From positions 496,001 to 560,000 of the forward strand of contig JAQGDQ010000026.1 in the NCBI GenBank assembly GCA_030141605.1: a stretch of 64,000 nt of DNA. The letters run 5' to 3'. This document shows, in pieces, positions 54,001 to 64,000 of this stretch. Within the stretch, counting starts at the first letter, position 1; each line of letters begins with the position of its first letter. The notes under the pieces were generated by a model. That model had not been told where the DNA came from, searched no databases, and saw only the letters and a program-made list of their open reading frames with translations. A program made the translations under genes and the position numbers. The DNA comes from Tubiluchus corallicola (Eukaryota; Priapulida; Priapulimorpha; Priapulimorphida; Tubiluchidae).

Positions 54001-55915
54001 AGCATTCATATTTATAAGAAAAACTGGAATGAGTTATTTACTTTCAAAAAATGATCGTTTATTTTTGAACCACAAATTTCCCTCATTAAATACGCGTCAA
54101 AAAAGTTCTTTCTTAACTTTGTAAATCAAAATTAATTATACGCTGAACTGTTACATCTTCTTGAAAGCGAATTTAGGTAAACATTATGATGGTACAATAT
54201 AAAGACTACATTGGACTGCTTAATCATGTATTAGTAATACACGTATAAACACTTAAAACCGGTTATTGTAGAATTTACTAGATTTGCTGAGGCATTATGA
54301 ACATAATTATTCATTCTTGTCTCGCAACTATACACGTTTCAAATATTTAGGATCTAAATTTTGAACAGAACAGCTCGCGGTGTGTTAAAAAGACAAAGAA
54401 ACCCAACATACATGACGGGAAAATCTGCATCTGTCATAAAAATCGACATTAGTCTAATTTGTGTCTACAGCTAATTTGTGGCCACGAGTTTTCCTTGATA
54501 CTTTTCATGGGTTACCCTTTCTCGGCCTTTTTGTCGTTAAACGTATTGACCGTCGAACAAATAGACGAAGCCAGAGCACAAACATGTCAATACGTCATTC
54601 TCTGTAACCCAGATATCGGATTGTCCTTCCTGGAACGGTTCCAGGATGTAGAAATGACGCTGCGGAGTAACTTTAGATGATTAGGTAATCCCTGCGGATC
54701 CCTTTTCTAGTATAAAAGAAAGCCTGGTTTGCATCTCTCACAGAGACATTATTATAATGTTATTATTCTGAGTTGTTGTTAGTGTTGTGTTCTCAGCTCA
54801 TGTAGTCACATAATGAACTAAAGAAATCAAGTGTGTAAAAAGTTATCAGAGGACAGGAGCACATGTCTCACGCCTTTGTTGATGTACAGCAATGTAATTT
54901 TACTCACATTGTAATGATTAATAGAAAATCACTTATATCTGAGCCTACTAAACCTGTACCAGACCGTGTGCTAAGAGTGCCAAGAGGAAAAAAGACATTT
55001 CTGCATGTTAAGGGGAAAGAGGAAAGAGTTCTTATTTGTAGGCCAAACCTTTTATTTGTAATAATATTAATCCCTGTATAATAATTCCGGTTTAACAATA
55101 TACCATAATAGCAAAACACGACAAAATTATAACAAACAGATACGCATAAACAAAACAATACGTTGGTGCATTTTGAGAAAAGAAATGGCTCAGCCAAATT
55201 TCTTAATAAGCGGGTTTCTTGATCATTCTTTTATAAAAGCTTCTTTCAACACTAACTCATGTTACTAGTGATACAATACAATGATAATCACTGAACAAAA
55301 AGAATTAACAGAGATGATCAATCAGTGTTAGTCATTAAAAGCTTACACTGCTAAAGGCAGCTTACAATCTAAACTACTGTGAAAAGAGTAGAAACGAAAA
55401 TTAATGACGAAGTAAAACGTATTTACAAATATTAAAAAGAATTAGTAAATATGACTAACAATGGCAAACTTGATAGAAAGAGATTGAGTCTATGTCTCAG
55501 CAGTCTATGTCTCAGATTTTTCTTTTAAATTTTTATTAGCTGCTTTTGGTTATAAGTTGTAAATCAAAGTTGAAACCATCGCACGACTCAGACTAGAGTA
55601 ATAAATACAATAATAACTATACAAATGTGCTTTTTGTCGAGGCCGTCCTCTCCTATTACGTAATGAATTAACAATATATAATATTATCCGACATTTAAAA
55701 ATCTCCCAATTTAAAACAAGACGTCAGGGCAATAGTAATTACCGTTCTCAATTGCACGGAAAAAAAATAAAATGTTCTGGAAAATTATTGTGTTATGTAA
55801 ATTAAAGTTAGAATGCAAAAACGTCTTACTTTAAAAAATACATTTTACACTATAGATTACTACAATAGATACTAATTTGAGGCCGCAGCCGCAGCTTCAT
55901 GTTACTCAAATTCTG
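51069..55915. other. No recognised gene
   Basis: AT-rich. Short frames at 54459-54680 and 54863-55081, with a TATAAAAG at about 54711 between them, were looked at, but nothing identifies a protein. Confidence 0.4.
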
Positions 55916-55920
55916 TATCG

Positions 55921-55921
55921 C

Positions 55922-55977
<56 letters not shown>
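55921..55977. repeat. GT dinucleotide microsatellite
   Basis: About 27 uninterrupted GT units. Confidence 0.97.
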
Positions 55978-55978
<1 letters not shown>

Positions 55979-57200
55979 CTGGTCAGACAACGAAGGCTGG
56001 TAATGAATGCATGATGTACGTGATTTCTAATGTGCATAGGTCTATCTAAGTAATTCACACTACACGGGTATAGCATCACGCTGAATTTGTATATTATTAA
56101 CATGCATATTTGCTTCAGTTTTCCTGTTTCATTAATGGAACAAACGCCGTCTAAAAAGCAAGAGTTATGCCGTTTAAATACTTTTATCAAAGGTTATCTG
56201 GCCATCTTTCTCTTGTCACAAGCTTAGCATTCCACGACATTATAAAGTTTGGCAGAAACTTAATTAGACAGGCGCGGCTTATCAGCGCTATCGTGTTAAT
56301 ACACTTTCAGTTTAATTCAAATCAAGCACATGCGTTGCAACAGCAATAACAGCTGTAGAGTGTTCAACTTTAAACTACCTGCAAGGTAGACCTTCTGACC
56401 TTATATAATATTATAAACATATAAGCATATGCAAAAAACTGCTAGGGCACAAGTGTAGATGAAATCAAAACTCTTAATGGCATAACAAAAGTTATTTTGC
56501 TATAACACAATTAATGCACACAATTCCAAGTTAGCATAATTAACATTTGTGTAATTTTAGTGTGTAATTTACTTATTAAAATAGTCTCTTAATTTTACTA
56601 ACTGCATGGACCATTATGGAAATATTGTCTACATACAATTTTAATGTACCCGTGTAAAAAAATAAATTTCTATTATCTATCTATCTAAATTTGGTAAATG
56701 GCGTTTGATAGAGATAGCAATTATTATAATTTATTACACCCATCACCAGCGAAACACGTTAATGCGCGCGTGACTAAGACGTTTTCCTCTGGATTTAAGC
56801 AATTTTGTGGAAATTATGATTTAATAATGTATACTAAGCAGTGATTCACGCTGCAACGCAGACCTCGTTAAACAGAAAACACCAGAAATAACGAGGAGAA
56901 AACCCTGTGACAAACGTGGCGCTTCTTTTTGGCGTCACTAGCTTAATTTATTTATTAAAAATCTGAATCTAATGGAGCGCGCAATAACGTGTTTCATTGC
57001 CATAAATCTTTTTATAAAAATCGCATGAAATTAATCGCATCACCTTGGCGACAAAAAAGCAACACCGTACTACGTGACAAAAGTTCGTAGAAAAGCGGTA
57101 GAAGTTCATATATTCCGCACCTTACGTCTCAGTGCGAAATAAAACTGGGAAATGCAGTTTCTTTCTCATATAATGTTTACAAAATTATCAAGCAGTCAAT
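55978..57200. other. No recognised gene
   Basis: AT-rich. A TCTATCTATC run at 56673-56692 follows an AAATAAATTT stretch, possibly a retroelement tail. Confidence 0.4.
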
Positions 57201-57208
57201 ATTGTAAA

Positions 57209-57605
57209 CAAGCCAAAAAATAAGCAAGCAAGCAAGTAAATTAACCAACCACCAACCAACTAACCGTTTGCCAAACCAGCCAGTCAGCCAGCGATTCAAC
57301 CCCTTCTCTCTCTCTCTCTTTCCGTCCCCCGTCCCTCCGTCTGTCTATCTATCGATATACCTATCTACTCCCTATCCACCTTACCTAACTACTTAAAAAC
57401 TGATCGACCTGCCTACCAACCATTAACCAACCACCAACCAACTAACCGTTTACCAACCAACCAGCCAGTCAGCGATTCAACCCAACCAACCAACAAAACA
57501 ATCAACCAACCAGCCAACCAACCAACAAACAAAACAAAACAAATCTCGCAAACAAACAAACACGCAAACAAACAACAAACAAATAAACAAACAAACAACA
57601 AACAA
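57209..57605. repeat. Low-complexity CCAACCAA / AAACAAAC tract with CT and TATC runs
   Basis: Two blocks of ACCAACCAACC (57240-57305 and 57412-57525) that share a similar 40-bp passage (ACCAACTAACCGTTT...CAGTCAGC), separated by CT and TATC runs and followed by AAACAAACAAAC. The shared passage suggests a local duplication. The Cys/Leu/Val-rich minus-strand ORF at 57413-57625 is an artefact. Confidence 0.85.
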
Positions 57606-60600
57606 AAGTGTGTCATTAAATTCAATGGACAAAAGTTATAATAATTATTTATAGGGATTAAGCTACTATTGTGGTCCTGTTAACCTCTATATCCTTCGGT
57701 TAAATCTCAAATCTATGGTTGTTTACGATTTCGGTTAGACCAGCAAACCGGATGCCGCACAGATTAAGAACTTCTGTTGTTAGCTTTGCCATTAATTACC
57801 TATCTTTATGTTTTTCCACCGTGCTGGCTAAGAGAAATGTCTCCATTCTATTGTTGGCTTAAAAGTTTTTGTCAGTTACTGGTTCTTAGGGAGCGTCTTC
57901 AGTGCGTGGCGTCCACTCACTTCACTTTGTTCAACCGTTTCTTTTACAACTCGTGCCCGTGGGGTGCGTCACGATGATTCTCCAATTTCACGGATCCAAG
58001 AGGATACTTGTATTTAAAATTCTCATTTCCCTAAGAGTAATAATTCGAGAGAGGATATACTATTATGGAATTCCGACTTGCCATCTTCACGTGTTTTAGA
58101 GAAAACGCCCCCTGGCGATCAGCTTTTCGCTTTGTGTTAGCACACAGTGGAGGTGCAGCTAATAAATAAATATAATAGACGTTTATAATAACAATATAAA
58201 TCAACCGAATGCCAACGCATGCGCAAAAGTAGGGCTCCTGTCAGGGGTCACGTCTCAGTCTGCAGAAAATTCGCAGATTTTTGCACCTCATCTATCAAAG
58301 ATCATAATTGTTACTTTGAAACTTCGTGGAAATGCTCATTATTATTCCATGCTTATTCGCTATTCGCCTCTTCAAACTGTAAACAGTTTTAGACTAAGCA
58401 ATTTTAGTAAATGTTAGTTGTTAAATCTGTTAATTTACTGAGCGCCGGCCCAAACAGATAGTAACTGGCTTACAAGTTACTGGGAATGAATTTGTACAAA
58501 ACTGACAGATTATTTTAAGCTGGGTAATTCGGGTTGGGGAAGTTTGAAATAATTGATGTACAAACGTGCGTAGCATAAACCATCATAGAACACCATTCGT
58601 CAGCCCCTTTTGATTTGCAGGCCTTGGACTAATACACGTTACACTAAGTGAGCACTGACTATATTCTCTAGTAGTCTATACTATGTTTATAAGCGCCTGA
58701 CGTTTACCATGGCGTTTTTGTAGCACTATTTTTCAAGCCGCTTCAACAGTTTTACGACACAGTTTAACAGCAGTACTATCTATCACTCACGAATATCAAT
58801 GGTTTCTTGATGGCTAGTTGGTCTCGGCATACAAATCTGTTTTTTCGGGAAATTGATAAAATTATTTTTGCAAAATAGTTATAATTTGGTTTTTGCTATG
58901 AATGTATCAGTGGTGCCTCAAATAACTAATAAAAATAGTTGCGATCAATACTGTCTATTTACTGGCGCAGGTCAGCCCCAGACCAGGCTTACAAAAATAT
59001 GTAATACATATATAAATTATAAAGTTTTTTCACATTATAGTTGACACTTATTTAGGTTTAGAACCAATGTTTGAGCTGTTATTATAAATCACGACGTTTC
59101 GTAGCTTTCATTAAATTAGCTTTAATTTTTTTAATTATAAACTACCGGTTCTCTCTTTCAATTTCCAGTGATCGCACCCGAAAAGTTACAACTGACAGAA
59201 AGCTTTGCTCGTGGGCGTTTCAAAACGCCCACAGCGTAAAAACGCCCCTTAGAACGCTCTCAGCGCTAACTCTGCCATGACCAGGGTTTATAAAGCTTGC
59301 CTATTTTCAGTATAAAGTTGTTTGTTGATACAACTCTGTGCCAATATTTTTCTACCAAACCTCCGGGTTTTTATTAGTCATTAGTAGCGCGGGATTCCTC
59401 GATGCTCATGTTATGCGCAAATGTCTATTGTTATGGCTCCGTCAGGAGTGTAGTCATTGTTTTCAGTTTTTCAAGCACATCTTTCTACGCATGCACGAAG
59501 TTTATAAATATTTGCGTGGCTCAGTGAAGTCTATTTTCTCCGCTCCCTGCACCTCCTTAACCTGTTCTATCAAACAAGTAGAATAAACAGCTTGGTCAAC
59601 GAAAACTCATTTCTCTGTAGTAAAAACATCATAACAGTTTACCTTTTTCCTGAACTTATTGTGTAATACATGGTTGAAGAAACTCTAGTGAAGCCATGTA
59701 CATAATGTGAATCTATTTAAAACTGTTTATACTGTAAGTACATGTAATTAAAGCGTTGGCAAGGTATTTGCGTGAATGAATTTCAAGAGTTTAAAATACT
59801 CAACTTCACGTCATCATAGTTCGCATTTGCGTTTTGACAAGATTTTTATGTGTAACATTTACCACAGTATATATTTTCGTTTTTCATTCGACTCAGTAAT
59901 ATTATATTGATAATTGACATAATAAATTACAAATCAAAAATATTATGTAAACAAACTTAACAATTTTGCGCATGGACTAAAACATATCTAAATGTAGTAA
60001 ACGCTATAATAAATTTAATAAATCAGGCTAAACGTTGGTTAGCAATTAACTTTTTTCTCTGTAGTTGGCGAGCAAACACCTTAAAGGAATCTGTTTGCGT
60101 AATTAGTACGTTTTTCTGGCAAATTTATGCCATGTTTTATAAACAAATGTTATAGGAATCTGATTCACCCCCTCACGTTTTGCAAGACCATTAAACCGCT
60201 GCTGGTTTAGTGGTTTAGTAATCTTACGGCGAATCCATTCCCATGAACGTGGCGTAATCTTGAAATCGCTGAGTAATCTCGAAATAAATTGCATAGCGTT
60301 TTATCGAACAGGTTGAGTATATTGAATTAGATATTTGTCACAAAAACTAGTCGCGTACAGATTTGTATTAAGGAAGAAGGGATAAGCTGTAATGGAGAGT
60401 TAGGTCAGCCGTGATGTCACCCAAGCAATGTAGTAGTGACTCACTCAAACAAACACTTTTCAGTTTTACTAAACGCGGGCTTGCAAATGCCGTTTATTAG
60501 CTGTGCTGGCTCGATTTACTAAACATAGCACTACATGGAAATTCATGACCCAACTTTCCATTCAATAGAGACTCGCGTCAGTTATACTGTAAACTATAAA

Positions 60601-63600
60601 CAAGCGCAAGACAATTATTTCCGATGCTGTTTTTCTAATTGGGAATGTCAGAGGGTTTTCAAATCAGCAATTAATAAATCGAGGCGTTTGGCCAGGAGAA
60701 AAATCATACTACGTGACTGAAATTCTTAATTAGTTAGTTTACCTAGTTAGCTATCTAGTATAGTATAGTTAGCTAGTTAAATACATAGTGCTCTTACAAT
60801 TTTGGCGCCCATCAAGCTCTGAGCCCTGGCATATCTTATCAATAAAACGAAGTCCTACTTATAATCAATCTAGAGGCTACAACGTTTTTATACACGTTTT
60901 TATGTATGCTTATTGGTATATACCGAGTCATTTTTACATGAGAACTTCATCTCGCACCAATGCTATAATATTGAGTTTAATCTGTCTGACATAGGAATTG
61001 TGTATGATCAATTTAATTTTTTTAAAAGCAAAACTGCTGGTGCGAGAAGTTCTCGTAGCATTTCTAGCCAGAAAATTTGGTGAGACATGTATTTAGGATC
61101 CAATGTTTTGAATGAACGTTTTCAGGAAAAAACGCACAGCTTTCCTAGCCCTACAAGTTTGTTAACTACAATCCCGATTCCAGTCCTATGGCCACTCCAG
61201 AAAAGGGTGTTCTAGGGAGTAAGTAAACGTTCTATATTCACAAAAAGGCCTGTACTGTAAGAATGTCAGTTTTACTGTAGAGACTATACTAATGGTGTGT
61301 CATATGTTTGCCTAATCATCTACGCTAATCGATATCGATTGATGGAAATCGAGCTAAATCGCTAATATTTACATGCACTGCAAAACAGGATGTACCAGTT
61401 TATAGGTATCAGCTAGTGATTGATATATGATGTGACTGCTACATGTTGATGCCAATACAGGCGGGCGTATCCAAGCACAGAATTTGTTTGATATGAGTCC
61501 CCTAAAGTAACAATGCTGCTTTTTTATTTAGAAAACTGTATTCAAGGCAGTTCTATATGTAGCATTTCATTTTTGTTTAAAGATCAACGAGCAAAAATCA
61601 TTAAAAGGCGTTTAAATCATTTTTACAGCAAGTAGGTGTATCACCGTGTCTGGAAATGCTGTTGAAAATTCTTCAGGCTTTAAATAACTACTTCTGCCAA
61701 GTTACCTTCTGGAATCGTGACGGACCGTGTGGTGTTTTTGTAGGACTTAGAAATTTAAGACTTAGTTCGCTACAGTGAAGATGTAAATCAAGGCATGGCC
61801 AATTTGACCTCATTAGCTTGCATGCATGTATGTACTCTTAAATTTGTCATTCTAAGCAAATAGAAATTTATTTACTCTATGTCCACTTTCTACAGAAATG
61901 ACAATAAAAACTTACAAAATACACTAGCAGTATCACGTTTTGCTCCACACGCACAAACAGTATGTGTCATTTCTTCCTGAGTGTAGCCATTATCAATCGA
62001 AAGCGACTGTTACTGATGAATGTAGGATAAAGAAAGTAAGACTTATGAGGTATAATATCACAATTAATTGTCTTGGATAGCTGCGGTAAAGATCATCATG
62101 AAGAATGTAATTGCTAAAATAACTTTCTGGTCAATGTTATAATGCTAAAATCAAATGATACAAATTCATCAGGCAGTAAAAAGTTACAGCCTAAACAATT
62201 TTGTACTCTTCATTACAAGTACAACGGGAGTGTCTCTACACCCAATCTCTACCTCATTCGGTGTTTAGACGTGTCGACGTGCATCAAAGTAAATTGCCAG
62301 TACATAACTCACATACTATTTAAACAGACCTAGATTAGATCATAAGCCTTGCAAACAAACTAATCTTGTTATTGCCTCTAGATTTATATGTAAAGTCTAT
62401 AGTTCAGTTGCACTAATGCCGTATATGGTAGCAACAAAGTTCTAAAATACTAACACTTGTTTTTATGATATATTGCAAAAATGCATGAGTAAATTTGATG
62501 TGTGATTATTAATGCATTTTAAGGTTTATCATCTTGATCAATGCAAATAAGGCCTCGGCTGGCTGGGATCAATTTTATAATGACACTAGTGGCCAGCCAC
62601 TCATTCAGAAGCGGGAGATTTGTGTAAATATGAACTCTGCATGGTAAGGAAATTTCAGGAACTTCAGTAGTGACGTCAAAAGTCGTTTACTGGAAGTAAA
62701 ACTAGGATGAAAGGGTTGATATTCAGAACAAATTCTGATGCTGGCTTTAAGCGATTTTACTAACACTGCAGTATGATATTTTTCTACTGAAATCCTTAAA
62801 CGCCATCTAAAAGTGGTTTTTAAAGTACCGTAAAAATAGGAACAACTGATTTTTACATTCAAACTGCCGTAAGTTTTTTGTTAGTTTTTATTCTAAATTG
62901 CGTTTGCTAGTTATATTGCCACAACACACAATCTATCTTTCGAAGATATTGTTCTTAAGATAAAAAAATCGTACAAAGTTTTTTATTAAAAAACCAATGT
63001 CCCCCATTCACCCCGTTTTACGGTATATACTTTAGGTATCTAAATAATGCTAGTATGCTACCTTTACAAAAGATAAAAAATGAGAAGATGGGCTCAGAAA
63101 AAGAGAAATAGCAGAGCTTTACCTACGATCAACTAAGATCGGAATGTAGAAGAATTCATTTAACTAACGGGAAGGATTTGTGAGAGTATATAAAGCATTG
63201 CAAAACACGTAACCGTATAAAAACAAGGGCTTAGCTAAGTCTATTTTGGTTTTTCAACTTTCTACTTCTTTCAATACATTTTCAGCCAGCCCAGCATGTT
63301 GATGAAACACGCGAATCTATGCTGGCGACTTTTTACTTCATCCGTCCGGCGCAGTGTGATTTATTACTGGAGCTGCTCCCTGGTATTTCCATCAGTTACT
63401 GTAACAACCTACAGCATTTTATTTTCGCTCATTCTCTCCGGACGTGCCAATGCATTTAGTTTAGCCCCTCGAATTCATTAGTGCATTATAATAAAATGCA
63501 TTTTTTCGTCTGTTTGTTTGATGGCGATTATCTCAGTTTATCTGTCCACTGTCAATGTCACTCGCCCCTGCAAATTTTTTAGATATCCAGACACAATAGA

Positions 63601-64000
63601 GTGTGGTACGTCATTAGTCTAGGTAATTTACACGGAACAATAAACTTTAAGCTGGCTAAGTTGGCGCTATATGATGGAAACGCAGATACTATCTCGGCAC
63701 AGAATAAGTCTGTACTTTTCTGTAAGGGATCGCTTCGTGCAGGGCCAGTGAGTGATTTAGATTCGTTATCTACAGCAGAACGCAAAGTACAGTAAACCAA
63801 TGCTATTAGCCGTGGCCTGCACACTATCTCGATACCTTGGTCATGCAGAAATACAAGCTATAGTTACATTACTACAACATACGATGATGTGAAGGTAACC
63901 ACGTAGGCATTAAACCATGTAGTAACCAGAAAACTGGATTTAATCTCATGATATTAGGCTTTTCAACCATTCCTTTGACGGTGAGATCTGGTTGCTAAGT
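57606..64000. other. No recognised gene
   Basis: AT-rich to the end of the window. It contains a 22-bp hairpin at 59211-59232 and a TAGTTAGC-type simple repeat at 60725-60785. ORFs are all under 90 codons and show no domain. Confidence 0.45.
59211..59232. other. Perfect 10-bp-stem hairpin
   Basis: GTGGGCGTTT, a CA loop, then AAACGCCCAC. GC-rich against an AT-rich background. Two further CGCCC-containing words follow within 20 bp. It is not a histone stem-loop. Function unknown. Confidence 0.7.

Noticed and set aside
54459-55081. Two short + frames with a TATAAAAG between them
   Set aside because: No similarity that I can recognise, and the later frame is open on both strands; most likely chance.

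Overview
The window looks like nuclear DNA of an invertebrate animal. It is AT-rich, one gene has GT-AG introns of 340 to 1,800 bp, there are many microsatellites and small inverted-repeat transposons, and only two well-supported genes sit in 64 kb. The genes are metazoan (a zinc transporter of the ZnT7 type and a cGAS-like receptor), but I cannot name the phylum.

Region 1-9.4 kb (+ strand): the SLC30A7/ZnT7 zinc transporter. Ten coding exons can be placed to the base with continuous phase, from 1764 to the stop at 9062. The first coding exon lies upstream of the window. The introns carry a pogo/Tigger-like MITE with TA duplications and a hAT-like MITE with 8-bp duplications.

Region 11.1-16.2 kb (- strand): one uninterrupted 1,484-codon ORF, tail to tail with ZnT7. 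It has about 950 residues of ankyrin repeats followed by a Mab-21/cGAS-like nucleotidyltransferase domain. The GS motif and all three catalytic acidic residues (E1096, D1098, D1209) are present and the cGAS zinc thumb is absent. This is the most interesting object in the window: a candidate ankyrin-fused cGAS-like receptor (cGLR), probably an innate immune sensor that makes a nucleotide second messenger.

Region 16.2-64 kb: no well-supported gene. It holds a small MITE family (two copies, one split by a 180-bp solo LTR with a perfect 5-bp target duplication), a 724-bp foldback element with nested palindromes, a tRNA-like SINE head, a hAT end, a perfect inverted repeat around a CA microsatellite, and many simple repeats. 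Two weak minus-strand candidates for small coding exons (32.2-32.4 kb and 47.9-48.8 kb), each with a downstream AATAAA, are listed at low confidence. The rest looks like intergenic or long-intron DNA.

The two genes have no obvious joint function. ZnT7 loads zinc into the early secretory pathway, and the ankyrin-cGLR is likely cytosolic. Their convergent layout looks like chance neighbourhood.
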